This document shows, in pieces, positions 42,085-51,812 of a stretch of DNA of 64,000 bases; the stretch's first letter is position 1; each line of letters starts with the position of its first letter. The notes under the pieces were generated by a model, which was not told the DNA's origin, searched no databases, and saw only the letters and a list, made by a program, of their open reading frames with translations. Location: NCBI GenBank assembly GCA_937879855.1, contig CALFMO010000039.1:7901-71900 (forward strand). Reading direction: 5' to 3'. Position numbers and translations under genes: made by a program. The DNA is from an uncultured Acidobacteriaceae bacterium (GTDB lineage: Bacteria; Acidobacteriota; Terriglobia; Terriglobales; Acidobacteriaceae).

Positions 42085-44331
42085 ATGATGGAATTAACCG
42101 CTCGGCCTCGCTGTGTCAAGATCGCTCTCATCATTTTGTCGGGCATGACTTTCCTGCTCGTCTCGCGTGCACAAGAAGTTTCGCCCACTGCACAACCCGC
42201 GGTTCCTGCCCAGCGTCCGCGAATCGGTTTGGCCCTGAGCGGCGGTGGTGCCCTCGGCCTGGCGGAAATTGGCGTGCTGCGATGGATGGAAGAGAACCGC
42301 GTCCCGGTGGATCGCATCGCCGGCACTAGCATGGGCAGCATTATCGGCGCCATGTATGCGACTGGCATGTCGCCCGCCGAGATTCAGACGTTTGCTGAAA
42401 AGATTAACTGGTATGAAGCTCTCCTTCCCGAGCCGGTCTATACGCAGATGTCCTACCGCCGAAAGCAGGATCGGCGCGATTTTCAGATCAAAGCTCCGCT
42501 TGGACTGAAGCATGGCCTGAGAGGACCGAATGGTTTCAACTCCGGCCAGGGCGTGGGACTGCTGCTGGATCGCATCGCTTTCCCCGAGTCGAGCGCTTCC
42601 AGCTTTGACGATCTGCCCATTCCATTCCGTTGTGTAGCCACCGACATGATCAGCGGCGAAGGATTGGTTCTGCGCGACGGCCCGTTGGCGCAGGCGGTGC
42701 GCGCGTCCATGGCAATCCCCGGTGTATTTACCCCGGTGGAAATCAAGGGCCGTGTCTTAGCTGACGGTGGCATGGTGCAGAACATTCCAGTTGAGACCGT
42801 TCTTGCAATGAATGCCGATGCCGTGATCGCGATAGAGTTGCGCCTGCCGCCGGGCACGACTACCCAAATGGAAACGATCACGGGAGTACTCAGCCGTGCG
42901 GTCGACGTCATGATCACCCAAAACGAGCGGCGCTCTCTAGCGTTGGCCAAAGCAACGGTGATCATCGACACGGGTGGTTTCGAAGTGACGGACTACGTGC
43001 ATGTCAAAGAACTTGTAGAACTCGGCTACAAGAGCGCATCGCAACAGTCTGCGGCTCTGCTGCCATTTGCGATTCAGAATCCCGGCGAATGGCAGCAGTA
43101 CCTGGCGGCCCGCGCGGCACGCAAACATCATCCGCCCGATAAGGTCGAGATCGTCAAAGTTACAGGCGCCGATTCCGACACCGACAGCAGGATTCAGCAC
43201 CAGCTCAGCAAGACGCTGCAAGGCCCTCTTAATCTGTCTAAACTCGAGACCCAACTGACCCGCATTGCAGGCGAAGGTGAGTTCGACCGTCTCGGCTACG
43301 AAGGTTTCACGCAGAATGGGGTGCCCGCCCTGCGCGTTACGACTCACGAGAAGTCGTACGGTCCACCCTTCGTCGACCTCGCGGTAAACGTGGACGGCTC
43401 GGGTGTGGCGGCCTTCGATTTTTCGGCTGGTGCGCGAGTCACCTTCATGGACATCGCACACCACGGCGCCGAATGGCGCAACGATCTTTTGTTCGGCTCC
43501 AGCAATCTGGCCGCAACCGAGTTTTACCAGCCTTTGGGCCAATCGCACCTCTTCGTTGCTCCCTTCGCCTTTGCGTCGAAGTTCGCACGCAACTCTTTTA
43601 CCGGCTTAACTCGCGTTGCGGTCTTCGGCGATGAACGCGCTGGAGGCGGGTTGGACATTGGTTACGACTCCGGCCGCCGCAGCGAATTTCGAATCGGCTA
43701 TGAACTCTTCGATGGAAAGTTGAGTCCGCTGATTGGAAGCGCAGGCTTGCCAATCGTGCACGGCAGCACCGGCGAATTCCGCGCACGCTATGTCTGGGAT
43801 GGACAGGACAGTCCCTCGGTGCCTAGCCGCGGTAGCCGCGTCGCAGCGACGGTATCGCGGGTGCTGCAAAGCCCGGGCTTGCTGCATCCGATCGGCCAAC
43901 TCGATCTGGAGACTTCAACCTTTGTTCCACTCGGACCGAAGACCTCGCTCTTCTTTGACATCTCGGGCGGCACGACCTTTCGCGGATCCGCCGGACCCTT
44001 TCAGGTTTTCACGCTCGGTGGTCCCTTCCGCCTGGGTGCGTACCTTCCCTACGAATTTCTGGGCAACCACTATGCGTACGCGTCGCTTGGATTTCGCCGC
44101 GAACTCTATCGTCTGCCCACGTTGGCGGGAAGAAATATCTACTGGGGCGGATGGTACGAGGCGGGCACCGTCTTCGGAACGGCCACCGACGATCCCGGAC
44201 CCGTTGCCGTGCGCGGCACATTTAATCTTGGATTTATCGCGGACACAATCGTTGGCCCGATCGCGCTGGCGGGCAGCGTCAGTCCAACCGGGCAAAGCCG
44301 GGTAAATTTTTCAATCGGGCGAGTGTTTTGA
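42085..44331 (+). CDS. Patatin-like phospholipase with C-terminal outer-membrane beta-barrel (type Vd autotransporter-like)
   Basis: 748 residues, signal peptide ending SRA. The patatin domain (about residues 45-330) has the oxyanion motif SGGGALGLAEIG, the nucleophile in GTSMGS (Ser82) and the catalytic Asp in LADGGMVQN (near 227). A POTRA-like segment (about 345-430) leads to a C-terminal barrel with alternating strands and an aromatic last residue (FSIGRVF). This matches Pseudomonas PlpD, the type Vd secretion model. AGGAG precedes ATG-ATG at 42085/42088; either may be the start. Confidence 0.85.
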   Translation: MMELTARPRCVKIALIILSGMTFLLVSRAQEVSPTAQPAVPAQRPRIGLALSGGGALGLAEIGVLRWMEENRVPVDRIAGTSMGSIIGAMYATGMSPAEIQTFAEKINWYEALLPEPVYTQMSYRRKQDRRDFQIKAPLGLKHGLRGPNGFNSGQGVGLLLDRIAFPESSASSFDDLPIPFRCVATDMISGEGLVLRDGPLAQAVRASMAIPGVFTPVEIKGRVLADGGMVQNIPVETVLAMNADAVIAIELRLPPGTTTQMETITGVLSRAVDVMITQNERRSLALAKATVIIDTGGFEVTDYVHVKELVELGYKSASQQSAALLPFAIQNPGEWQQYLAARAARKHHPPDKVEIVKVTGADSDTDSRIQHQLSKTLQGPLNLSKLETQLTRIAGEGEFDRLGYEGFTQNGVPALRVTTHEKSYGPPFVDLAVNVDGSGVAAFDFSAGARVTFMDIAHHGAEWRNDLLFGSSNLAATEFYQPLGQSHLFVAPFAFASKFARNSFTGLTRVAVFGDERAGGGLDIGYDSGRRSEFRIGYELFDGKLSPLIGSAGLPIVHGSTGEFRARYVWDGQDSPSVPSRGSRVAATVSRVLQSPGLLHPIGQLDLETSTFVPLGPKTSLFFDISGGTTFRGSAGPFQVFTLGGPFRLGAYLPYEFLGNHYAYASLGFRRELYRLPTLAGRNIYWGGWYEAGTVFGTATDDPGPVAVRGTFNLGFIADTIVGPIALAGSVSPTGQSRVNFSIGRVF

Positions 44332-44390
44332 GGCCGATTGATATACTTCGCCCTTTGGTTCATCTCAAGAAAACCGTAGGGAGGAAATTG

Positions 44391-46280
44391 GTGCGCTCGT
44401 ACACTCTTCGTTTGATGCTGCCCTTACTGCTTACAGTCTCTGCCGCCGCACAACAGAACTTGCCGCAGCCCGCCGCGAAGCCGCCATTCAAACTTCAGGA
44501 AGTCATGATTCCCGTGCGCGATGGAGTTCACCTGCAGACCGCGATTCTTACCCCCGTAGACCAAAAGGGCCCTCTACCAATTCTGTTTCGGCGTACGCCT
44601 TACGGCGTCCCTGAGAAAGCGCCCGAGCAGATACCTCCTTCTTGGATGGAACTGGCGCAAGACGGCTACATCTTCGTCTTCCAGAATCTACGAGGCCGTT
44701 TCAAATCTGAGGGCGTGTTTAACCTTTCCTCCTGGGTCGACTTGAATGATCCCAAGGCCACGAACGAAACCACCGACGCCTACGACTCCATCGAGTGGCT
44801 GGTAAAGAACGTCCCCCACAACAATGGCAAGGTCGGAATGTTCGGCGTTTCCTACGATGGATTGACGACCGCGCTCACGCTGCTTCACCCGCATCCCGCG
44901 CTTGTGGCGATCAGCGAGCAGGCATCCCCTGTAGATCAATGGATGAACGACGATGACCACCGCTACGGCGCGCTGCGCGAGAGCTACGACTTTGAATATG
45001 CGGTCATGGAGCAGGCCGACAAAAACAAGAACACCCACTTCGATTTTGAAACCTACGACACTTACCAGTGGTACCTCGACCTGGGGCCGCTTTCAAACAT
45101 CAACGCGAAGTATCTTCACGGGTCGATTCCTTACTGGAATTCGAGCGTGGAGCATCCTGACTATGATGACTTCTGGAAGAAAGAAGCGTGGGTCAGCCAA
45201 CTTCACGCCTCGACTGTGCCTAATCTGAATGTGGCAGGATTCTGGGATCAGGAAGATCCCTGGGGGCCGTGGCAGATTTTTCGTCATGCCGGAGAGAGCG
45301 ATCCGAAGCATACAAATTTCATCGTCGCCGGTCCGTGGTTTCACGGCGAGTGGCAGACGCCCAAGGGGGAGAGCATCGGAATCATTCCGTTTGGCGGACA
45401 CGAAACCGCCCGCGAATTCCGCGAGAAAATCCAAGCTCCCTTCTTTCGCTACTATCTGCATGGGCAAGGAGAGAAACCGGCGTGGCAGGCCAGCACTTTT
45501 CAGAGTGGATCGAATACGTGGCACACCTACGCGGTGTGGCCTCCGAAGGAAGCGAAGCCGACAAAACTTTATCTGCACGCGGACGGGACACTTTCGTTTG
45601 CTGCACCGGACGTCGCTCAAACTGGGCCCGCTTATCGCGAGTACGTCTCCGATCCTGCGAATCCTGTGCCCTATCGCCAGCGTCCCATCTCGCCAACGTA
45701 TCCGGGCGGGGACTGGCGCACTTGGGAGGTCGCTGACCAGCGCTTTGTCGATCACCGGCCCGACGTTCTGTCATTCGTCAGCGCGCCACTCGATCACGAT
45801 CTAACCGTTACTGGCCCGTTGGCGGCGAATCTGTTCGCCTCAACTTCCGGCACCGACAGCGATTTCATAGTCAAGCTCATTGACGTTTATCCCGACAACG
45901 CGCAGAAGAATACCTGGTCGCCTGAAGAAGGACCAAAGCCGGGCCAATATGCAGAGTCTCTGAATGGATACGAGCTACCGGTAGCGATGGAAGTAAGGCG
46001 CGGCCGCTATCTGGTGAGTTATGAGAAACCATCTCCGCTGGTGCCGAACCAACCGACGGAATGGAACATTCCTCTTCGCGATCACGATTACGTGTTCCTC
46101 AAAGGGCACCGCATCATGGTCCAGGTTCAATCGACGTGGTTTCCCGTGATCGACCGAAACCCGCAGAAGTTTGTGCCCAGCATTTATCAAGCAACGGCGT
46201 ATGACTTTGTGCCGGCGACCCAGCGCATTTATTGCTCACCGGATATGCCTTCGCATCTCGTGTTGCCGATCATGCCCTGA
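44391..46280 (+). CDS. Secreted CocE/NonD-type serine hydrolase
   Basis: 629 residues. I chose GTG at 44391, with GGGAGGAA just upstream, because it gives the signal peptide VRSYTLRLMLPLLLTVSAAA. The alpha/beta-hydrolase nucleophile is in KVGMFGVSYDGLTT (Ser near 154) and FRRTPYGVPEK and RGRFKSEGVF are the usual family blocks. The C-terminal jelly-roll (about residues 460-629, SFVSAPLDHDLTVTGPLAA) is the third domain of cocaine esterase and X-prolyl dipeptidyl peptidase. Real substrate unknown; likely ester or amide hydrolysis in the periplasm. An in-frame TTG at 44328 overlapping the patatin stop is less likely. Confidence 0.87.
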   Translation: MRSYTLRLMLPLLLTVSAAAQQNLPQPAAKPPFKLQEVMIPVRDGVHLQTAILTPVDQKGPLPILFRRTPYGVPEKAPEQIPPSWMELAQDGYIFVFQNLRGRFKSEGVFNLSSWVDLNDPKATNETTDAYDSIEWLVKNVPHNNGKVGMFGVSYDGLTTALTLLHPHPALVAISEQASPVDQWMNDDDHRYGALRESYDFEYAVMEQADKNKNTHFDFETYDTYQWYLDLGPLSNINAKYLHGSIPYWNSSVEHPDYDDFWKKEAWVSQLHASTVPNLNVAGFWDQEDPWGPWQIFRHAGESDPKHTNFIVAGPWFHGEWQTPKGESIGIIPFGGHETAREFREKIQAPFFRYYLHGQGEKPAWQASTFQSGSNTWHTYAVWPPKEAKPTKLYLHADGTLSFAAPDVAQTGPAYREYVSDPANPVPYRQRPISPTYPGGDWRTWEVADQRFVDHRPDVLSFVSAPLDHDLTVTGPLAANLFASTSGTDSDFIVKLIDVYPDNAQKNTWSPEEGPKPGQYAESLNGYELPVAMEVRRGRYLVSYEKPSPLVPNQPTEWNIPLRDHDYVFLKGHRIMVQVQSTWFPVIDRNPQKFVPSIYQATAYDFVPATQRIYCSPDMPSHLVLPIMP

Positions 46281-46300
46281 CCCTGCCCATTGAAAATGAA

Positions 46301-46325
46301 AACGGCAGCCTCGCGGGCTGCCGTT
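46301..46325 (-). terminator. Terminator of rpsT
   Basis: 10-bp perfect stem (46301-46310 with 46316-46325) and loop TCGCG. On the minus strand a T-rich run follows (complement of 46294-46300 and beyond). It lies between the convergent ends of the CocE-type gene and rpsT and could also serve the former weakly. Confidence 0.82.
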
Positions 46326-46346
46326 CTAAAAATCAAAAGCCAAGAC

Positions 46347-46610
46347 TTACTTCATCGCGTTAACACGAGCACCCAGCCGCGACTTGTAACGCGAGGCGGT
46401 GTTTTCGTGGAGCGTCCCTTTTTGGATAGCCTTGTCGAGGGCGGAGACTGTCTGGCGGTATGTCTGCTCGGCAGCAGCTTTGTCGCCTTTTTCGATGGTT
46501 TCTCGCAGAACGCGCAACTGCGTGCGCAGACTGGAGGCATTGGCGCGGTTGCGCACGGTGCGGCGTTCGGTTTGGCGCGCACGTTTCAGCGCCGAAAGAT
46601 GATTTGCCAT
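46347..46610 (-). CDS. rpsT: 30S ribosomal protein S20
   Basis: 87 residues, the normal length, with the family start MANHLSALKRARQTERRTVR and helical basic composition (KSRLGARVNAMK end). S20 binds 16S rRNA helices 9 and 44 and joins the small subunit early. Monocistronic with a clear terminator. Confidence 0.96.
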   Translation of the reverse strand: MANHLSALKRARQTERRTVRNRANASSLRTQLRVLRETIEKGDKAAAEQTYRQTVSALDKAIQKGTLHENTASRYKSRLGARVNAMK

Positions 46611-46716
46611 AGTTGCTTCGTTACCTTCGTGTAGTCGGAGGAATATTCGGGTGGGTCCGAATTACTTATTATAGGGAAGCACTCTCGACCGGTCAAACTC
46701 AGGGGAGGTTGTGTAG

Positions 46717-46737
46717 GGACAGCCGCCTCGGCTGTCC
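46717..46737. repeat. REP-like palindrome, family A
   Basis: Perfect 9-bp stem (46717-46725 with 46729-46737) around CCT, between rpsT and the AAA ATPase gene. A second copy with an 8-bp stem is at 48691-48712 and a degenerate one at about 35643-35668. Confidence 0.8.
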
Positions 46738-46784
46738 GTCGAGCGAAGCTTGACGATTTTCAGCTAAGCACGACAGTTCTAATC

Positions 46785-48485
46785 ATGACAGACGGACTTG
46801 ATCGCCTCAAGGTACTCATCAACTCGTCGACCCCCATCGTTGTGATGGAGACGTCGGAGGAAATGCATGCCGTGAATCTGGTGCGCGCGGCATGCGGTGA
46901 GCTCAACATGGCGACTTTCGAGTGGAGCATTGCCGACGGCCTGTTGCGCTCCGGCTCCAACACTCCGCCGGAAGGACAAAAGATGTCCCTGCAGGCCCGC
47001 ATCGATCAGGCCACGAGCTGGACCCAAGGCGGACACAGCCAGCCGCAAGTACGAACCTCCCTCAGCCCCGGAAATGCCGAAGCGGGCAGATTAGCACGAG
47101 CCATGGCGTCTTCCATGGGCACTGACACATCAGCCGCCGCCGCTTCCGCCATCTACAATACGCGTGAACCGGTTCAGGCATTAGCCAACATGGAGTCGAT
47201 GACCATCGAAGCCGTCTTCATCCTGAAGGATTTTCACCGGCACATGGATGACCCAGTCGTGGTGCGGCGGCTGCGCGACGTGGGGCAGAAATTCGCAGCC
47301 AACCGGCGGACCGTGATAATTACCGCCCCCGAAATTACCGTCCCTGCGGAGCTGGCAACGCTGGTGGAATATTTCGATCTTCCGCTGCCCGATCGCGACC
47401 GCCTCCACGAACTCATTCACGATACGTTCTCTCGTCTCTCCAAGACTTACACGTTGAAATTGCAACTCGACTCCGCAGGCGTGGACGCGATGTCCGCCAA
47501 TCTGCGCGGTCTGACGGAAGAAGAAGCCGAGCGCGCCATTTCGCAAGCACTAGTCACGCGATACGCACTCTGTCCCGAGAGCGTTACCGATGTACTCGAG
47601 GCCAAGAAGCAACTGCTGCGGCATTCGGGCATGCTTGAGTTCATCGAAGCCTCGGACAATATGGCCGCGGTCGGCGGTCTGGAAAACCTGAAGCACTGGC
47701 TGGGGCAGCGTCGGGGCGCATGGGAAGATGCGGCGCGCGAATTCGGGCTGGAGCCGCCGCGCGGAATGATCATCCTCGGTGTGCAAGGATGCGGCAAGTC
47801 GCTTTGTGCACGCGCTGTGGCCGGAGAGTGGAAGCTGCCGCTGGTGAAGTTCGACACGTCGGCGGTCTACGACAAATACATCGGCGAAACCGAAAAGCGC
47901 ATCCGCAAAGTCTTTCAAGTTGCCGAGGGGCTGGCCCCGTGCGTCCTGTGGATCGACGAGTTGGAAAAAGTCTTTGCCGGGAGCGGCCCTGATTCCGCCT
48001 CGGCCGACGCTGGCGTTTCTTCGCGTCTGCTGGCGTCGTTCCTGTCGTGGATGCAGGACCGCAAGGCAGCCGTATTCGTCGCTGCGACCTGCAACAACGT
48101 GACCGTGCTGCCGCCGGAATTAATTCGCAAGGGCCGCTTTGATGAATTGTTTTTCGTCGATTTGCCCAACCAGGCTGAGCGCCAGCAGATCTTCTCGATC
48201 CAACTGGCAAAACGCAAGCGCAATCCGGCGGATTTCGATCTGGTAAAAGCCGCCTCCGCAGCCCAGGGATACTCCGGCGCCGAAATCGACGCCGCGGTGC
48301 AGGGCGCGCTCTACGCCGCCTATTCTGAAAAGAAGCCGCTCTCCACACAGTCGCTTCTAAGCGCGATGGGGCAGACCGTTCCGCTTTCGACCACTCGCGC
48401 GGAAGAGATCGCCGCCCTGCGCGAATGGGCGCGCACCAGGGCCGTTCCGGCGTCAGTCCGGGACGCCGGCTCGATCACGACGTAA
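46785..48485 (+). CDS. Ycf46-like AAA ATPase
   Basis: 566 residues. The N-terminal half (about 1-290) is the helical regulatory region seen in Ycf46/AAA proteins of bacteria and plastids, with IEAVFILKDFHRHMDDPVVVRRLRD. The AAA module has Walker A GVQGCGKSLCARAVA, pore-loop YDKYIGETEKRIRKVF, Walker B CVLWIDELEK and the second region of homology PELIRKGRFDELFFVDLP with its Arg fingers. Function is not known beyond being a hexameric ATPase. The gene stands alone between REP repeats. Confidence 0.88.
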   Translation: MTDGLDRLKVLINSSTPIVVMETSEEMHAVNLVRAACGELNMATFEWSIADGLLRSGSNTPPEGQKMSLQARIDQATSWTQGGHSQPQVRTSLSPGNAEAGRLARAMASSMGTDTSAAAASAIYNTREPVQALANMESMTIEAVFILKDFHRHMDDPVVVRRLRDVGQKFAANRRTVIITAPEITVPAELATLVEYFDLPLPDRDRLHELIHDTFSRLSKTYTLKLQLDSAGVDAMSANLRGLTEEEAERAISQALVTRYALCPESVTDVLEAKKQLLRHSGMLEFIEASDNMAAVGGLENLKHWLGQRRGAWEDAAREFGLEPPRGMIILGVQGCGKSLCARAVAGEWKLPLVKFDTSAVYDKYIGETEKRIRKVFQVAEGLAPCVLWIDELEKVFAGSGPDSASADAGVSSRLLASFLSWMQDRKAAVFVAATCNNVTVLPPELIRKGRFDELFFVDLPNQAERQQIFSIQLAKRKRNPADFDLVKAASAAQGYSGAEIDAAVQGALYAAYSEKKPLSTQSLLSAMGQTVPLSTTRAEEIAALREWARTRAVPASVRDAGSITT

Positions 48486-48796
48486 GGTTTCCCTCACAAT
48501 CTTGACTACTGTTAGGCTCCCATTGACTCCCTCTCCGACCCGCGTTACGCTTTACTCAATGGTAGTGACCTGCCCTCTGGGCATGCGCATTCCGGTTGGT
48601 CCCGTCTTTCAGCGAAACCCTGCTTTGTTCCCGACATGGAGCAGGCACAGGTGTACTCCAATGTCCGCCACTGCCGGGCTTTGCCCGGCCGGACAGCCGA
48701 GGGCGGCTGTCCCCACGTTGCTTGTCGGTTCGTGCCAGAAACTCGGACTCGCTCAGGCACGAATCGAAGCATGAATCCAGAGGCCTCAATCAAAGC
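48486..48796. other. 311-bp intergenic region with REP repeat and hairpins
   Basis: It holds the family A palindrome at 48691-48712 (8-bp stem), a GC hairpin just before it, and an inverted repeat of TTCGTGCC (48729-48736) with GGCACGAA (48756-48763) close to phoH. No protein-like frame is convincing. The promoter of phoH must lie here. Confidence 0.6.
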
Positions 48797-49861
48797 ATGA
48801 AGAAGAGCATCGGGGTTAGCCCCAACATCGAGACATTTTTCGGTACGCGCGACGAGAATGTGCGTTTGCTGGAAGACGGGCTCAATATCACAATCAATCT
48901 GCGGTCGAACGCCATCGAATTGGAAGGCGCGGCACGGGACGTGGCGCGCGCCGAGCAGGTTTTCGCCGATTACGAAACGTTGCAGCGTTCGGGCTACGCC
49001 TTCAACAATGGCGACCTCAACAGCATGTTGCGTGTGCTGGCCTCGGATCCAAACACCACTCTCCGTGGATTAGCGGATGCCGGGCGACAGCGCTCGTTTG
49101 GACGCCGCACTGTGCAGCCCAAGAGCAGCAACCAACGCCGTTACCTCGAGGCTATCGAGGCCCACGACATGGTCTTTGGCATCGGCCCGGCCGGTACAGG
49201 CAAAACTTATCTCGCCGTCGCCATGGCGATTTCCGCATTGCTGGCCAAGCGCGTGAACCGCATTATCCTGGCGCGTCCCGCGGTGGAAGCGGGCGAGCGG
49301 TTGGGATTTCTACCGGGCACGCTGCAGGACAAGATTGATCCTTATCTCCGCCCGCTATACGACGCCTTGTACGACATGCTCGACCCCGAAAAAGTGGATC
49401 GCTACCTGGAGAAGAACGTCATCGAGATCGCACCGATTGCGTTCATGCGCGGGCGCACGCTGAACGATTCGTTCGTCATCCTCGACGAAGCGCAGAACAC
49501 GACTTCAGAACAGATGAAGATGTTCGTCACACGCCTGGGTTTCAACTCGAAAGCGGTGATCACCGGCGACGTAACTCAGATCGATCTGCCCAACGCCCGG
49601 CGCAGCGGGCTGCTGGAGGCGATGGACGTGCTGAAAACTGTGGACGGGTTGGCGTTTTGTCACTTCGACGAAACCGACGTAGTGCGCCATCATCTGGTAC
49701 AGCGCATCGTTCGCGCCTACGACGAACACAAGACGCGCGTCGCGGAGCAGCAACTGCTCTTGCTGGCCGAGCCCCGGCATGCCGATGCGGCGAGCGCCGA
49801 AAAACAGGCCGCAGCCGCAGCGCAGGCGGAGAACGCAACATCTGCCGAAGCCAAAGGATAA
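48797..49861 (+). CDS. phoH: PhoH family ATPase
   Basis: 354 residues from the ATG at 48797; upstream reading would translate the REP region. An N-terminal KH-like RNA-binding segment (about 1-90) precedes the P-loop ATPase: GIGPAGTGKTYLAVAMA (Walker A), RPAVEAGERLGFLPG, and FVILDEAQNTTSEQM (Walker B). PhoH proteins act with YbeY in RNA metabolism; here the ybeY gene follows directly. The C-terminus is Ala-rich. Confidence 0.93.
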   Translation: MKKSIGVSPNIETFFGTRDENVRLLEDGLNITINLRSNAIELEGAARDVARAEQVFADYETLQRSGYAFNNGDLNSMLRVLASDPNTTLRGLADAGRQRSFGRRTVQPKSSNQRRYLEAIEAHDMVFGIGPAGTGKTYLAVAMAISALLAKRVNRIILARPAVEAGERLGFLPGTLQDKIDPYLRPLYDALYDMLDPEKVDRYLEKNVIEIAPIAFMRGRTLNDSFVILDEAQNTTSEQMKMFVTRLGFNSKAVITGDVTQIDLPNARRSGLLEAMDVLKTVDGLAFCHFDETDVVRHHLVQRIVRAYDEHKTRVAEQQLLLLAEPRHADAASAEKQAAAAAQAENATSAEAKG

Positions 49862-49893
49862 CGTCCGCACTGTGTTTGACGGGAGGGCCCGAC

Positions 49894-50478
49894 GTGGGTC
49901 CTCCTGTTCGATTTTGCGCTGAGAACCGAAGAAAGGCTGTTAGTTACACCTTGGTGATTCTCGAAAAGAAAGTCGCAGGATTGAACGACGAGGCGCTGGG
50001 GCGCTTTGTCTTGAGAGCGCGAAAAGCCGTAGGCCTGAGGGGACAAGTAAACGTGTTGGTGACCAGCAGTGCGTCCATGCGCTCGTTGAACCTTCGATTT
50101 CGACGGCAGAACAAGGCGACTGATGTGTTGTCGTTTCCCTCGACATCCTCCATTTCGAAATCTGGTGAGGCGGCCAAGCTGGCAGGCGAAGTCGCCATCT
50201 CCGCCGATATCGCTCTAAAGAATTCTTTCCAGTTCGGACACCCCCCGGCCGAGGAAATTAAGGTTCTTGCATTGCACGGAATCCTTCATTTGGCGGGCTT
50301 TGACCACGAGCGCGATAATGGTGAAATGGCGCGCAAGGAAGCCAAGTTGCGCCGGGAGCTGAGGCTGCCGACTGCCCTAACAGAACGAGTGACGCACGAT
50401 CGAACGCACCCCGCGCACAGACCATCCACGAATCCGCGCAGCACGGCGCAGGCCAAAACATCGCGGAGGACGGCATGA
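49894..50478 (+). CDS. ybeY: rRNA maturation endoribonuclease YbeY
   Basis: The zinc-binding histidine motif ALHGILHLAGFDHERD is exact, as are LNLRFRRQNKATDVLSFP and AGEVAISADIALKN. YbeY trims the 3' end of 16S rRNA. The start is uncertain: GTG at 49894 has GGGAGG at good spacing and is chosen; GTG at 49954 (giving MILEKKVAGL) matches the usual family N-terminus but has no close ribosome-binding site. An extra basic C-terminal tail of about 30 residues overlaps the next gene by four bases. Confidence 0.92.
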   Translation: MGPPVRFCAENRRKAVSYTLVILEKKVAGLNDEALGRFVLRARKAVGLRGQVNVLVTSSASMRSLNLRFRRQNKATDVLSFPSTSSISKSGEAAKLAGEVAISADIALKNSFQFGHPPAEEIKVLALHGILHLAGFDHERDNGEMARKEAKLRRELRLPTALTERVTHDRTHPAHRPSTNPRSTAQAKTSRRTA

Positions 50479-51740
50479 ATTTCGCTGTCGCGGTCGCGCT
50501 TCTTCTTCTCTTGGGCTTCCTGACACTGGTCTCTTACGTCGATCGCGTCTATCAGGAAGTCGGGAAATTTCTCTCCCGCGAATTTCAGGACAACATCGAT
50601 GTCTTCGAGCAGAAAATTGAACCCGAACTGGGCGTCGCCCGTCCCCGCGCTTCGCTCTCCATGGCCGTCCTCACGCAACTCACCATCGCAACGATTGCTT
50701 TCCTTATTGGCTTTCTGGTTTTCAACGACCAATCCTGGAGCATCTATGAAATCCTTCAGGCTTCGATCAGCCTGATCCTCATCGTCATTCTGTTCAACCG
50801 CTTTCTTCCGTTCGTATTCTTTTCGCGCACCAGGGGCGAGTGGCTGATTCATTTCACACTCGTGCTAAAGATGCTCATCTACCTCGTAATGCCTGTGACG
50901 ATCGTGCTGGGCTTCCTGCAGTCGGTGGCATCGCTGACCAAGCAGAACACTACCGAACAGCCGGAAACTTCCGCCGAGGCTGTGGATGCTTTGATTGAGG
51001 CCGGCCAGGAAGAAGGCATTATTCAGGAAGGAGACCGCGACCTGATTCAGTCCGTGGTGGAATTCAGCGGCAAGACCGTGCGCGAGGCGATGCAGCCGCG
51101 GCCCCAGATGTTTGCCGTTCCCACCGATACTACCGTCGAGCATTTCATCGAATTGCTCCGCGTCAAGCACTACTCGCGCGTGCCCGTGTACGAAGGCACC
51201 ATCCATAACATTAAGGGGATCGTCTACACGCAGGACGTGCTGCAAGTGCCCGACAGCGAAGCCCACGTCCGCGTCGTCGAAACGATCATGCGCCGCGACG
51301 TTTATTTTGTGCCGGAGAGCAAGTTGGGCAGCGATCTGCTGCGCGAGATGCAGACGGAAAATATTCGTATGGCGATCGTAGTCGACGAATACGGCGGCGT
51401 CGCCGGGTTGGTGACCATCGAAGACCTGGTGGAAGAGATTGTCGGCGAGATCCGCGACGACCATGAAAAGCCCGAGATCGTGCGGGAAGGGGAGCGCTCG
51501 TTCATCGTTGCCGGCGGAATGGATGTGGACCGCCTCGATGAACTCTTTGGCAGCAAGCCCGAAGGAAAAGAATCGGCTACCATAGCAGGCCTGGTCAGCG
51601 AACTCGCGGGCCGGATTCCCCGCAAGGGCGAGGTCATACAGGACGACGGTTTGCGCTTTGAAATCCTGGAATCCACCGACCGCAAGGTGGAGCGAGTGCG
51701 AGTCAGTGCGGTGCAGCCCCAGCAGTTGAAATTAATATAA
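50475..51740 (+). CDS. CNNM/CorC-type transporter with CBS domains (HlyC/CorC family)
   Basis: 421 residues. Helices at about 4-20, 62-82, 92-112 and 130-150 form the DUF21 membrane part, shorter than usual. A CBS pair (about 200-330) contains MQPRPQMFAVPTD, YSRVPVYEGTIHNIKGIVY and IRMAIVVDEYGGVAGLVTIED; the CorC/HlyC C-terminal domain follows. Family members handle magnesium or other divalent metals. The start ATGA overlaps the ybeY stop. Confidence 0.9.
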   Translation: MNFAVAVALLLLLGFLTLVSYVDRVYQEVGKFLSREFQDNIDVFEQKIEPELGVARPRASLSMAVLTQLTIATIAFLIGFLVFNDQSWSIYEILQASISLILIVILFNRFLPFVFFSRTRGEWLIHFTLVLKMLIYLVMPVTIVLGFLQSVASLTKQNTTEQPETSAEAVDALIEAGQEEGIIQEGDRDLIQSVVEFSGKTVREAMQPRPQMFAVPTDTTVEHFIELLRVKHYSRVPVYEGTIHNIKGIVYTQDVLQVPDSEAHVRVVETIMRRDVYFVPESKLGSDLLREMQTENIRMAIVVDEYGGVAGLVTIEDLVEEIVGEIRDDHEKPEIVREGERSFIVAGGMDVDRLDELFGSKPEGKESATIAGLVSELAGRIPRKGEVIQDDGLRFEILESTDRKVERVRVSAVQPQQLKLI

Positions 51741-51812
51741 CAACGGCTTCGAGCTCCCAGCTTACGGCAACGCCCCGCCGATCGTTGCACTCAAAATCTG
51801 AGGTCGTGGCAA

